DNA of 64,000 nt from Lachnospiraceae bacterium AM48-27BH. GTDB taxonomy: Bacteria > Bacillota > Clostridia > Lachnospirales > Lachnospiraceae. This document shows, in pieces, positions 8,888 through 17,343 of this stretch (positions are counted from its first letter, which is position 1; every line of letters begins with the position of its first letter). The DNA lies in the NCBI GenBank assembly GCA_003478355.1, contig QUFC01000006.1, positions 62,001 to 126,000 of the forward strand, written 5' to 3'. Made by a program: the position numbers and the translations under genes. The notes beneath the pieces are model-generated. The model was not told the DNA's origin, did no database searches, and saw only the letters and a program-made list of their open reading frames with translations.

Positions 8888-10048
8888 ATGATAAAATTAT
8901 TAAAAAACGCCAACGTCTACACCCCATCCCCAATCGGGAAAAAGGATATTTTGATCGAGGGAGAAAAAATCCTCCGAATCGCAGACCATATCGATGGCTA
9001 CGAGAATCTTCCAGATGTGGAAATCTATGATCTGAATGGCAAAACCGTAGTTCCCGGCTACATCGACATGCATGTGCATATTACCGGCGGCGGTGGAGAG
9101 CAGGGACCGGCATCACGGGTTCCGGAATCTTCGCTGAGTGTATTTTTTAAGAATGGAATTACCACAGCAGTGGGACTTTTAGGCACTGATGGCATCACCA
9201 GGAGCGTGGAAAATCTGGTGGCAAAGGCGCGGGCGCTGACGGAAGAGGGCATGACCGTGTATGCACTGACCAGTGCATATGGTTATCCGCCGACTACCAT
9301 CACTGGCAGCGTAGAAAAGGATATCGTGATGATTCCACCGATGATCGGCGTGAAAGTGGCAGTTTCTGATCACCGAAGCTCTAATCCAAGTGGTGATGAT
9401 CTGATCGCCCTGGCAACGGCAGCCAGAAGAGCGGGCTTGTTAAGCGGGACACCGGGCTTAGTGACTATGCATATGGGAAGCGGAAAAGGCAGATTAGATC
9501 CGGTTTTTTATGTGCTGGATCACTCTGACGTTCCGGCGAAGAATCTTCTTCCGACCCATATGCTCCGTACCCCGGAGCTGATGGACGCAGGCGTGGAACT
9601 GGTAAAACGGGGCGGTTATATCGATTGTACCGCAGGCTCCGATGATCAGGAGGTCGAGAACCAGGCGGTGAAACTATTTGATCTGCTTCACCGGGATGGC
9701 ATGAACATGGATCATGTGACAATGTCCAGTGATGCTTTCGGCAGTCAGCCGCGGTTTAATGCTGAGGGTGAGTGCGTGGGCCTTACCTACGCTTCTCCGA
9801 AATATCTTCATAAGACCATTCAGATCCTGGTGCGGATGGGCATGCCTTTCGAGCAGGCATTGAAATTGTTAACTACCACACCGGCAGTCCTGTTAGGAAA
9901 AGAAGGCCAGAAAGGCTGCGTGGCAGCAGGCGCAGACGCAGATCTTCTGATTTTGGATGAGAATCTGGAGATCACCAGTCTCCTGGCGAAAGGAAAAGTG
10001 GCTCTGTGGGAGAAGGAGCTTCGGATGAAGGGCAGATTTGAGGAGTGA
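8888..10048 (+). CDS. iadA: Beta-aspartyl (isoaspartyl) dipeptidase
   Basis: 386 residues, amidohydrolase superfamily. It hydrolyses beta-aspartyl dipeptides arising from damaged proteins. Visible metal-site features: the HVHITGGGGEQG motif near residues 62-73, the downstream THMLRTPEL His segment, and MSSDAFGSQPRF carrying the catalytic Asp. The 20-residue N- and C-terminal beta-strand parts (KNANVYTP, GADADLLILDENLEI) are normal for the family. The ribosome site is AGGAG at 8876-8880. It is followed after 13 bp by acylphosphatase, so the two are probably cotranscribed. Confidence 0.93.
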   Translation: MIKLLKNANVYTPSPIGKKDILIEGEKILRIADHIDGYENLPDVEIYDLNGKTVVPGYIDMHVHITGGGGEQGPASRVPESSLSVFFKNGITTAVGLLGTDGITRSVENLVAKARALTEEGMTVYALTSAYGYPPTTITGSVEKDIVMIPPMIGVKVAVSDHRSSNPSGDDLIALATAARRAGLLSGTPGLVTMHMGSGKGRLDPVFYVLDHSDVPAKNLLPTHMLRTPELMDAGVELVKRGGYIDCTAGSDDQEVENQAVKLFDLLHRDGMNMDHVTMSSDAFGSQPRFNAEGECVGLTYASPKYLHKTIQILVRMGMPFEQALKLLTTTPAVLLGKEGQKGCVAAGADADLLILDENLEITSLLAKGKVALWEKELRMKGRFEE

Positions 10049-10061
10049 GGTGAGAAAAACC

Positions 10062-10325
10062 ATGGTCAGGAAACACATCTATTTCTCCGGTGATGTCCAG
10101 GGCGTTGGTTTCCGCTACCGCTCTTACTACATCGCCCAGTCTCTGGGTTTAACTGGCTGGGTGGAAAATCTCTGGGACGGCAGGGTAGAGATGGAAGTCC
10201 AGGGAGACGAAAACTCGATCCAGCAGATGTTGGTGCAGATCCAGAAACAGCGGTGGATCGAGGTGAACCATATGGAAATCATGGAGATTCCGTGCGTGGA
10301 GGAGAGGGGATTCCGGATACGGTAG
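10062..10325 (+). CDS. acyP: Acylphosphatase
   Basis: An 87-residue protein that hydrolyses carboxyl-phosphate bonds such as acetyl phosphate or carbamoyl phosphate. The signature GDVQGVGFRYRSYYIAQ with the phosphate-binding loop and catalytic Arg, and the later GWVENLWDGRVEMEVQG, cover the whole family length. The ATG at 10062 is preceded by GAGGTGAG; the longer frame from a TTG at 10038 would overlap iadA. Confidence 0.92.
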   Translation: MVRKHIYFSGDVQGVGFRYRSYYIAQSLGLTGWVENLWDGRVEMEVQGDENSIQQMLVQIQKQRWIEVNHMEIMEIPCVEERGFRIR

Positions 10326-10396
10326 AATCTGGTGCAGTAGCATAAAATCCCCAAGCTTGTAATATGATGTAAAAAATGTTCTTAAGGGGAATCCCC

Positions 10397-10675
10397 ATGA
10401 AGGATTATATCGAAGAACGGGCGGTCGCCATCGCCAATTACATCATAGACCACAATGCTACGGTGAGACAGACGGCAAAGAAATTCGGGATTTCGAAGTC
10501 CACAGTACACAAGGATATGGTGGATAGACTTCAGCATATCAACCCGTCACTTGCGTCGCAGGTGCGTGTGGTGTTAGATATCAACAAATCCGAGCGTCAT
10601 ATCCGAGGGGGAATGGCAACGAAGGAGAAATATCAGCACCGGCTGGCGATCTGCAGTAAGGATGATGAAGTGTGA
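10397..10675 (+). CDS. spoIIID: Sporulation transcriptional regulator SpoIIID
   Basis: 92 residues, the family length. Contains the helix-turn-helix VRQTAKKFGISKSTVHKDM and the basic C-terminal part NKSERHIRGGMATKEKY that completes DNA contact in SpoIIID. It modulates mother-cell genes in the sigma-E stage, which indicates an endospore former. AAGGGGA at 10383-10389 precedes the ATG. Confidence 0.95.
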   Translation: MKDYIEERAVAIANYIIDHNATVRQTAKKFGISKSTVHKDMVDRLQHINPSLASQVRVVLDINKSERHIRGGMATKEKYQHRLAICSKDDEV

Positions 10676-10708
10676 AATGATGAAATTTAAAGATAACTAT
10701 TACATTTT

Positions 10709-10866
10709 GAACGCAGATAAGCATTCCCCCGCTTCAAGTGTGCGGAGCACTAAGCGGCGGGTGAGGGGGGATGCTTATGTCAGTGGGAGTTGAAAGCTCC
10801 CACTGACAGATCGCGAAGCGACTGCGTTCATGAGCAAGTAGCGAAGCGGATTGCGAATGTCCGCTT
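10709..10866. repeat. Structured intergenic repeat element A
   Basis: A non-coding 158-bp block that can fold almost completely. GAACGCAG (10709-10716) pairs with CTGCGTTC (10822-10829) and encloses two hairpins: AAGCATTCCCCC with GGGGGGATGCTT (10719-10776, with an inner CCGCTT/AAGCGG stem), and TGTCAGTGGGAG with CTCCCACTGACA (10778-10808, perfect 12 bp). A last stem AAGCGGA/TCCGCTT spans 10844-10866. The segment CATGAGCAAGTAGC...GCGGATTGCGAATGT is shared with element B at 16239-16427. There is no T-run, so it is not a simple terminator. Confidence 0.7.
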
Positions 10867-10887
10867 TACAAAGAGGATGAATCATCT

Positions 10888-11799
10888 ATGGATATCCGTG
10901 ATTATGAATACATCGTAACTATCGCCGAGCAAAAGAGTATTACACGGGCGGCGGCGCAGCTATTTATTACCCAATCCGCACTGACAAAGTTTTTACAGCG
11001 AACTGAACGCAGTCTTGGAGTGGCTCTGTTTTTAAAGAAGGGCAATCAATTCTTACTGACAGAAGCCGGGCAGAAATATGTGGAGACGGGCCGGGTGATC
11101 ATGCAGCTGGACCGACAGTTGTCTAACCAGTTGGAGAGTGAGGCAGCCATCCAGCGGCACCGAATCCGACTAGGATACGGAATGGGACGGAGCAATCAGC
11201 TGATTGAGGAGATTTTTCCGAAGTTTTTTGAAAAATATCCAGATGTGCAGGTGTCTACCAAGGCGGAGACTAGCCGGAGACAGATGATGGAGTTACAGAA
11301 TGGAACGCTGGACATGGCGATTGTGACCAACGTGGAGAAAATACCTGGTTATACTTACTTACCAATTGAGGTTTCAAGGCTGGTACTTGTAATAGCACAA
11401 GATTCGGACATTCTGAAAGAAGCTAGAGTACAGGAGGAGTTTCTGTTTCCCGTGATTTCGATTCAGAGACTGGAAGGAGTTCCGATGGTTACGATGCCAG
11501 TGACGACCAACTCTGGTAATCTGGCAAGAGAACTTTTTAAAAGCTGGGGTGTAGAAACCAATATTGTTTTAGAGGTCAGCGATATCCGGAGTCTTTTGGA
11601 TGCGGTAGAAAATGAAATTGGTGTTGCTGTGTGTATGAATGTACCATTGGGAAAACACAAGCTGCAATATTTGAATTTGGAAGAAGTGGAACCAATTGAG
11701 CAGGTGACAACCCTGGTCTATCGTTCAGATAAAGCGTTAAATGAGGCGATGCGGTATTTCATTCAATTATTGACGGAACAGAAAGAAGATCTGAAATAG
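10888..11799 (+). CDS. LysR-family transcriptional regulator (cassette 1)
   Basis: 303 residues. The N-terminal winged helix (MDIRDYEYIVTIAEQKSITRA to about residue 60) is followed by a two-lobed effector domain. It lies 22 bp after structured element A and upstream of a metallo-beta-lactamase-fold hydrolase and an SLC13-type permease in the same direction, whose expression it probably controls. The co-inducer is unknown. A second LysR regulator in the window (15168-16094, minus) has an equivalent setting. Confidence 0.92.
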   Translation: MDIRDYEYIVTIAEQKSITRAAAQLFITQSALTKFLQRTERSLGVALFLKKGNQFLLTEAGQKYVETGRVIMQLDRQLSNQLESEAAIQRHRIRLGYGMGRSNQLIEEIFPKFFEKYPDVQVSTKAETSRRQMMELQNGTLDMAIVTNVEKIPGYTYLPIEVSRLVLVIAQDSDILKEARVQEEFLFPVISIQRLEGVPMVTMPVTTNSGNLARELFKSWGVETNIVLEVSDIRSLLDAVENEIGVAVCMNVPLGKHKLQYLNLEEVEPIEQVTTLVYRSDKALNEAMRYFIQLLTEQKEDLK

Positions 11800-11811
11800 G
11801 TCTTCTTTTTT
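11783..11811 (+). terminator. Terminator of the LysR gene, overlapping its stop codon
   Basis: AAGAAGATC pairs with GGTCTTCTT, followed by TTTT. The stop codon TAG lies in the loop and descending arm. Confidence 0.75.
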
Positions 11812-11918
11812 ATACCCAAACTATTCCTTAAAGTAATAAAATAATGAAAACTATGAATTTGATTCCTTTTATTTCTTATGATAAAGTTTAATCAACAACA
11901 AACAGGAGGAAACAACGA

Positions 11919-12836
11919 ATGAGTGAAGCATATGAGACACGAATGGATTCTATCGCATTAAAAATCCGTTGGATTTCTGTCCAGTGCTATGAGATGGTTC
12001 TGCCAGGAGGGAAAACGCTGGTGACGGACCCATTTTATTGGGATATGAGCCATTTTGATGGACTGACAGAGGATGAACTGACCAAGAATCAGAAGCTGGA
12101 AAAAAAGGTGTACGCGCAGAGCGGATTTTCCGTGGATCAGTTTACCAGTGCGGATTATATCCTGCTGAGCCATGTCCATGGCGATCATTGCAATTTGACA
12201 GGAGAATTGTGGAATCGTTTTTATGGAAGAGTGCTGGTTCCAGCGGAGTGTGCGGAAGAAATAGCAAAAGTTTTTGATATTCCCTATGCGGCAATTTATC
12301 CATTGTATCCGGGCAATACCTATTATTTCGATGATTTCACATTGAAGGTATATCCTGGTGCTCACGACAACCGGGCATTCCGTGAAGGAAAATTTCAGCG
12401 TCCAAGCGATGCACGGGTTCTGTATGACGGTTCCGAAGGATTCGGACTGTCATGTCCGTGCCGTTTAGGACCGTTAGGTTCTATGTTTAATTTTAACTAT
12501 GTGATCGAAACAAAAAATAACTACCGGATCGATTTCAGTGCCGGGCGGGATTACGAGGAGCATTGCAGCCATCTGCAGAATGAAAAACCCAATCTGATGC
12601 TGAGACACCGGATTCGCAGCTATTCACCGGAAACTTATGCGGATATGATTGAGCAGATGGGAGCACAGCTTGCCATGCCGCTTCATCACAACAACGCAAG
12701 GGCAACCGGAGAGGACTTAAACGTTTATTTCAGACAGGTAAATGAAATCTTAAAACAGCGTGGAAGCGCAGCACGTGCATTCAATCCAGAACCATACAAA
12801 TGGTATCAGATCTGCACATCCATTCTTCCAGAATAA
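11919..12836 (+). CDS. Metallo-beta-lactamase-fold hydrolase (UlaG-like)
   Basis: 305 residues. The metal-binding signature SHVHGDHCN (HxHxDH) occurs near residues 86-94, further likely ligands are in PGAHDNRAF and in MPLHHNNA near the C-terminus. The length and the C-terminal His pair fit UlaG-like lactonases rather than beta-lactamases. Cytosolic, no signal peptide. AGGAGG at 11903-11908. It is the first gene of a pair with an anion permease 30 bp downstream, suggesting that the permease imports the substrate of this hydrolase. The substrate cannot be named from sequence. Confidence 0.85.
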   Translation: MSEAYETRMDSIALKIRWISVQCYEMVLPGGKTLVTDPFYWDMSHFDGLTEDELTKNQKLEKKVYAQSGFSVDQFTSADYILLSHVHGDHCNLTGELWNRFYGRVLVPAECAEEIAKVFDIPYAAIYPLYPGNTYYFDDFTLKVYPGAHDNRAFREGKFQRPSDARVLYDGSEGFGLSCPCRLGPLGSMFNFNYVIETKNNYRIDFSAGRDYEEHCSHLQNEKPNLMLRHRIRSYSPETYADMIEQMGAQLAMPLHHNNARATGEDLNVYFRQVNEILKQRGSAARAFNPEPYKWYQICTSILPE

Positions 12837-12866
12837 CATAGGGGTAGGAATACGAAGGAGGTTTTT

Positions 12867-14156
12867 ATGAGTCAGTTAGCAATTTGTTTGATTATTTTTG
12901 CAATTACCATTATCGGTTATTGCAGTGGAAAATACAGTCTGGCAACCATTGCCATCACATCTTTGATGACCTTGACCTTGACTGGGTGTTTACAGGCGAA
13001 AGAGGCACTGGGATATTTTGCAAATAGCAACGTTATTATGATTGCCGGTATGTGCATTGTGGCAGCAGGCTTCAACCGGACAAAATTCTGCACTGCTCTT
13101 GCGGATCGCATTTCAGCCATTGCAAAAGGCAGTCTGGCGAAAATGATGATGGGATATGTATTGATTGGCGTTCTGTTAAGTCAGTTTGTCCAGAGTCCTG
13201 TTTCTGTCATCGGAATTGTTGCCCCAATGCTGATTGCATCTGCAGAAAGCATGGGCTTAAAGCCAAGCAAGGTAATTTTCCCTGTTGGCATTGCAACGAT
13301 CATCACCTGTTGTACTCTTCCTCTGGGGGCTGGCGCAACGATCGCTGGTGAACTGAATGGATATCTGGAAAGCTATGGATATACAGATTTTACCATTGGA
13401 TTTTTAGATCCGATGATTGCCCGTCTTCCACTTCTGATCATTGCCTCTTTATACTGTATTTTTACGGCTGTCAAGTTAGCTCCAGATGAGCCAACAGCAG
13501 AAATTGCGATTTCTGGCAAGAAGAAAGGAAATGCAGCAAGCTTAAATAGTTTCCAGGAAGCTGCCGGTATCTTTATTTTCTTTGCAGATGCGGTTGGTAT
13601 GATGTTTGCGTCTAAGTTCGGTCTGGCTTTGTGGCAGGTAACAGTGATCGGCGCATTGGCAATGGTATTATGCGGTGTGTTGAAACCAAAGGAAGCGAGT
13701 GCTGCTATTCCATTAAGCATGCTGTTGTTGATCGTAGGTGCTCTTGCAATTTCCGGTGCCTTAAGTGCAACAGGCGCTGGTGAACTGATCGGAGCCCATA
13801 TGGCAAACATGGTAACTGCAGTGGGAGGCAACTCCTATCTGGTAGGACTGATCTTCTTTGTGGTACCATTTATCCTGACTCAGTTTATGTCAAACCGTGG
13901 TACCATGATGATCTTCTATCCGATCGCCATTGCGACCTGTTCCGCAGCAGACTTAAATCCAACTGGTCTTATGATCTTAATCCAGGCAGCATGTCTGTCA
14001 GCGTTTATGACACCAATGGCAACCTCTGGAGTTGGTTATATCATGGGATGCGGCGGCTATGACCAGAAATCTATGATCAAGCAGTCAATCCCTCTGGCAG
14101 TGATCTGCTGTGTGGTATCTGTTGGCTGGATCATGACCATGTTTCCATTAAAATAG
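12867..14156 (+). CDS. SLC13-type (DASS/arsenite-like superfamily) anion permease
   Basis: 429 residues with about eleven hydrophobic segments arranged as two inverted halves. Each half carries a re-entrant loop with conserved small and polar residues (QSPVSVIGIVAPM near 110-125; TQFMSNRGTMMIFYP near 340-355), as in divalent anion:sodium symporters. AAGGAGG precedes the ATG. Cotranscribed with the hydrolase at 11919. The expected role is uptake of an organic acid or other carboxylate. Confidence 0.85.
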   Translation: MSQLAICLIIFAITIIGYCSGKYSLATIAITSLMTLTLTGCLQAKEALGYFANSNVIMIAGMCIVAAGFNRTKFCTALADRISAIAKGSLAKMMMGYVLIGVLLSQFVQSPVSVIGIVAPMLIASAESMGLKPSKVIFPVGIATIITCCTLPLGAGATIAGELNGYLESYGYTDFTIGFLDPMIARLPLLIIASLYCIFTAVKLAPDEPTAEIAISGKKKGNAASLNSFQEAAGIFIFFADAVGMMFASKFGLALWQVTVIGALAMVLCGVLKPKEASAAIPLSMLLLIVGALAISGALSATGAGELIGAHMANMVTAVGGNSYLVGLIFFVVPFILTQFMSNRGTMMIFYPIAIATCSAADLNPTGLMILIQAACLSAFMTPMATSGVGYIMGCGGYDQKSMIKQSIPLAVICCVVSVGWIMTMFPLK

Positions 14157-14313
14157 AAAAAAATCCCCGTCTTCCACCATGAAAAACCAGCAGAACCCTC
14201 TACCGATTTTTTCATAAATCTGTTAAAATAGAGTTATAGTAACTGTACGGCAGATCAGTGTAGCTGTCGTGCAGGCTACAGGAAAATACAGGCAGGAAAA
14301 GGGAGGGCGATGG

Positions 14314-15123
14314 ATGAAAGATACATGCAGACGGATGCGGAAATCAGTGAAAACTTATGCCAGGATGTGGCTGGCGGGATTTCTTCTGGTGATAATGTGC
14401 CTGAATGGAATTACCGTATTTGCGGCGGATATTCCGAATCACACGGAAGACTTTTATGTCAATGACTACGCAGGAATTTTCAGCGATGAGCAGAGAGACC
14501 GGATCGTGGAGGCTGGAAAGGAGTTGTATGACGGGACCACGGCCCAGGTGGTGGTTCTGACTATTGACAGCACTGATGGAGAGGCCATCAGTGATTATGC
14601 TCTGGAAGTTGGAAGATCATGGGGTGTTGGTACAAAAGGGGAAAATAACGGTGTTCTCATTGTTCTGGCGGTGAAGGATCGCCAGGTATGGGTGGCAGTC
14701 GGTTATGGACTGGAGGGACAGCTTCCAGATTCAAAGACCGGACGTCTGATTGATGAGAATGCCATCCCTTATTACAAAAATGACCAATTTGCCGATGGAA
14801 CCGAGCAGCTGTATTTTGCTCTTCTCAATGAAGTGCGTCAGGAATATGGTATGGACACCGTAGATGCGCCGGAAGCTGCATCTGCATCGGATGATATTGA
14901 TTGGGAGGGCATACTTTTTGCCATTGGTATTGTGATTGTTCTGGTCATTATCGTGATCATCATTTCTAATCGTCCAGATAAAAAGGGAGGCAAACGATCA
15001 TCAGGAAGCGGTTATAGCGGCGGTTTTGATAATTACAGCAGCTATGACAGCGGAAGCAGCTACAGCGGAAGCAGCGGTGGCGGAGGAAGCTTCGGCGGCG
15101 GCGGAGCCGGACGAAGCTTTTAA
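14314..15123 (+). CDS. TPM-domain (YgcG-like) membrane protein with Gly-rich tail
   Basis: About 270 residues from the ATG at 14314, which has GGGAGG upstream. A signal peptide or signal anchor covers residues 15-38 (ending VFAAD). It is followed by a TPM domain (FYVNDYAGIFSDEQRDRIVEAG...YGLEGQLPDSKTGRLIDENAIPYY), one transmembrane helix near 210-230, and a low-complexity Gly/Ser/Tyr tail ending GGGGSFGGGGAGRSF. TPM proteins of this kind usually sit next to LemA. Here LemA is 3.7 kb away (18848) and a second protein with the same tail follows it. Function is unknown; a role at the cell envelope is inferred. Confidence 0.88.
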   Translation: MKDTCRRMRKSVKTYARMWLAGFLLVIMCLNGITVFAADIPNHTEDFYVNDYAGIFSDEQRDRIVEAGKELYDGTTAQVVVLTIDSTDGEAISDYALEVGRSWGVGTKGENNGVLIVLAVKDRQVWVAVGYGLEGQLPDSKTGRLIDENAIPYYKNDQFADGTEQLYFALLNEVRQEYGMDTVDAPEAASASDDIDWEGILFAIGIVIVLVIIVIIISNRPDKKGGKRSSGSGYSGGFDNYSSYDSGSSYSGSSGGGGSFGGGGAGRSF

Positions 15124-15167
15124 GTGAGCTGGGTCTCAGCACAGAATCTGATTATTTGGCAGTTTGA

Positions 15168-16094
15168 CTAGTCCTCAGACAACACCTTTAAAAGTACTTC
15201 CTGCAGAGCCAGAGCAGCTTTGGAGTGGTAACGTCCTGGGGCCAGTGCAGCAGCAAGCTCCGCAGAAGCGCCGTCAGATCCCAGCGACAGAAAATGTGCA
15301 TCCCGGAAATAATGTCGGGAACTATAGTAGGTAAAGGCCAGCCCATGGCCTGCAGCAGCCAGTGCGGCGGCCATAAGAGCTGTCAGGGATTCGTTGCAGG
15401 TGATGGGCTGGAGTCCGTTTTTATTAAAAATACGGCGGGCTTCCCTGCCGAGAATCGTATCGTAATCACTTAAGAAAAATTCGTATTGAATGGCATCAGT
15501 TAAGTTTACATAACATGGAATCCGGGAAGTGGTCTGGGAGTCCGAAGAGAACTTCCGGGCTGCTTTTGTTATGGGATGATTTTCGTGGGAGATCAGACAG
15601 ATCTCGTCCCGCATCACAAAGGTTGGCTGGATCCTGGAATCAGAAACCGGAAGGACCAGCAGTGCGATATCAATTTCTCCACTTAATAGCATTTGTTCCA
15701 ATGCCATGGAATTCTTTTCAACGATCTGCACCCGGATTCCCGGGTAATCCAGCTTGAATGCATTTAATACCGGTGGCAGCAGGTAAGAGCCGCGGAAGCC
15801 ACTGATTCCAAGGATCACGCTTCCACTTTTTAATTCCTGGAGATCCTGGATCTCATCCTGGGTCCGGTGATATTCTGCCAGGGTGGCATAGGCATATTTC
15901 ACCATGATATTTCCGGCTTCTGTAGGACGGACACCTCGGGAGGTGCGGACAAATAATGGGCTTGCCATACTGCTCTCCAAAGTCTGAAGAAACTGGCTTA
16001 AGCTGGACTGGGCCATATAGAGCCGTTCAGCAGCCTTTGAGATACTTTTTTCCTCTGCAATCGCAATCAGATAATTCAGTTCTTTGATTTCCAA
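15168..16094 (-). CDS. LysR-family transcriptional regulator (cassette 2)
   Basis: 308 residues. N-terminal winged helix (MEIKELNYLIAIAEEKSISKAAERLYMAQSS) and a periplasmic-binding-like effector domain. Transcribed divergently from the DUF6282 hydrolase and SLC13-type permease at 16468-18657, the usual arrangement for a LysR target operon. The 370-bp divergent gap is mostly taken up by structured element B. Confidence 0.92.
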   Translation of the reverse strand: MEIKELNYLIAIAEEKSISKAAERLYMAQSSLSQFLQTLESSMASPLFVRTSRGVRPTEAGNIMVKYAYATLAEYHRTQDEIQDLQELKSGSVILGISGFRGSYLLPPVLNAFKLDYPGIRVQIVEKNSMALEQMLLSGEIDIALLVLPVSDSRIQPTFVMRDEICLISHENHPITKAARKFSSDSQTTSRIPCYVNLTDAIQYEFFLSDYDTILGREARRIFNKNGLQPITCNESLTALMAAALAAAGHGLAFTYYSSRHYFRDAHFLSLGSDGASAELAAALAPGRYHSKAALALQEVLLKVLSED

Positions 16095-16238
16095 GATAAG
16101 ATTCCTCCATACAAACAGCCATCGGTTTTACCGATGACAAGTATATCATATTTTGTCTTTTCCCGCTATCAGAAAATAGATACAATAAAGGAGCTTAAGC
16201 AAATGAGAAAAAAATAACAAGAAGATAAAATGATACCA

Positions 16239-16427
16239 GGGTCAAAAGGTCAGAAGTTCGACGCAAGCTTGCTTGCAGGAGAATTTTTGACCTTGGGACC
16301 CGCCAAAAACATGAGTAAGTAGCCATTTTTCAAAGAAAAATGAGCGAATTGCGAATGTTTTTGAGAATTGCGGGAGCACGCAGTGCAGAGCAATTCGGTA
16401 TCAGAGGGGTCAAAAGCTTTTGACCCC
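16239..16427. repeat. Structured intergenic repeat element B with terminal inverted repeats (MITE-like)
   Basis: A 189-bp non-coding block between the divergent LysR and hydrolase genes. It begins GGGTCAAAAG and ends CTTTTGACCC, a perfect 10-bp terminal inverted repeat. Inside are nested stems: GGGTC..AAGGTCA with TGACCTTGGGACCC (16239-16302), CAAAAACAT with ATGTTTTTG enclosing CATTTTTC/GAAAAATG (16304-16363), and GAATTGC with GCAATTC enclosing GCAC/GTGC. It shares CATGAGTAAGTAGC...GCGAATTGCGAATGT with element A. The remaining parts of the 16095-16467 gap show no gene. No clear target-site duplication is visible. Confidence 0.7.
16406..16427. promoter_or_regulatory. Perfect 22-bp palindrome upstream of the DUF6282 hydrolase
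   Basis: GGGGTCAAAAG is followed directly by its exact reverse complement, ending 40 bp before the hydrolase start. It is the right end of element B, but it is also placed where an operator would sit. Which role it plays cannot be decided by reading. Confidence 0.4.
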
Positions 16428-16467
16428 AACATCATAAAATGTAACGATTCAGGAAAGAGGAAAAACG

Positions 16468-17331
16468 ATGGGAAAAGTATCCATGAAAGGTGTCTGCGAC
16501 ATGCATGTACACACCAATCCAGATCTGCGACTGAGAGCTTATGATGATTTTGAACTGGCAGATGCAGCAATTCGTGTAGGAGCAAGAGCCATTGTCATCA
16601 AAACTCATCTGGGATTTACCGTAAACCGGGCGTATCTGACGAACCAGTACGTGAAGCGGGTGTACGGGGAGAATACTGGATTCACTATGTATGGCGGCGT
16701 TGTGATGAACAAGGTGATCGGCGGCATCAATCCGGAGGCAGTAGAAAAAGGACTGAAGCTGGGAGCAAAAGAAATCTGGCTTCCGACCCAGTCTGCGAAA
16801 CGTCATTTGGAGAAAATGGGCAAGAACCCGGCCGATGGGATCGAACTGGTAAGAGATGGCAAAGTGGTTCCTGAATTATTAGATGTATTCAAACTGATCA
16901 AGGATCATGACGCAGTGTTAGGAACTGCCCATGTTTCGCCGGAAGAGGCATTTGTGGTGGTAGAGGCCGCAAGAAATGCCGGGGTGAAGAAGATCGTGAT
17001 CACTCATCCGGAATGGTGGGTGGTAGATATGAGTATGGATGACCAGGTGCGTCTGGTGAAAGATTATGATGTCATTCTGGAACGCTGCTATGCCCAGAAC
17101 ATGGGTGGCGGCGCCTATAAGAGCAATCTGCCGGATAACTTAGAGATCATCAAAGCAGTGGGATATGAGCATGTGATGGTAGATACCGACGGTGGACAGA
17201 CAGAAAATCCGCACTGGGAACTGGCATTGGAAGAGTATATGCAGTATCTGGTAGATCACGGAATTCCGGAAGAGCAGGTTTACCATATGACAAAAACCAT
17301 TCCATATCGGCTTCTTGGAATCGAAGAATAG
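16468..17331 (+). CDS. DUF6282-type metal-dependent hydrolase (amidohydrolase/PHP-like barrel)
   Basis: 287 residues. An N-terminal metal motif DMHVHTNPD near residues 11-19, then VIKTHLG, a GTAHVSPEEA segment and ITHPEWW supply the His residues of a TIM-barrel metal site. The C-terminus TKTIPYRLLGIEE resembles amidohydrolase ends. GAAAGAGGAAAAACG precedes the ATG. It is followed after 12 bp by a permease, so transporter and hydrolase probably process one substrate under the divergent LysR regulator. Exact chemistry is unknown; DUF6282 membership is my recognition, not a search result. Confidence 0.8.
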   Translation: MGKVSMKGVCDMHVHTNPDLRLRAYDDFELADAAIRVGARAIVIKTHLGFTVNRAYLTNQYVKRVYGENTGFTMYGGVVMNKVIGGINPEAVEKGLKLGAKEIWLPTQSAKRHLEKMGKNPADGIELVRDGKVVPELLDVFKLIKDHDAVLGTAHVSPEEAFVVVEAARNAGVKKIVITHPEWWVVDMSMDDQVRLVKDYDVILERCYAQNMGGGAYKSNLPDNLEIIKAVGYEHVMVDTDGGQTENPHWELALEEYMQYLVDHGIPEEQVYHMTKTIPYRLLGIEE

Positions 17332-17343
17332 GAGGAACAGAAA

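Noticed and set aside
16250..16585. Minus-strand open frame of 111 codons across element B
   Set aside because: It overlaps the hydrolase start and the folded repeat, lacks a ribosome site and has no recognisable protein features.
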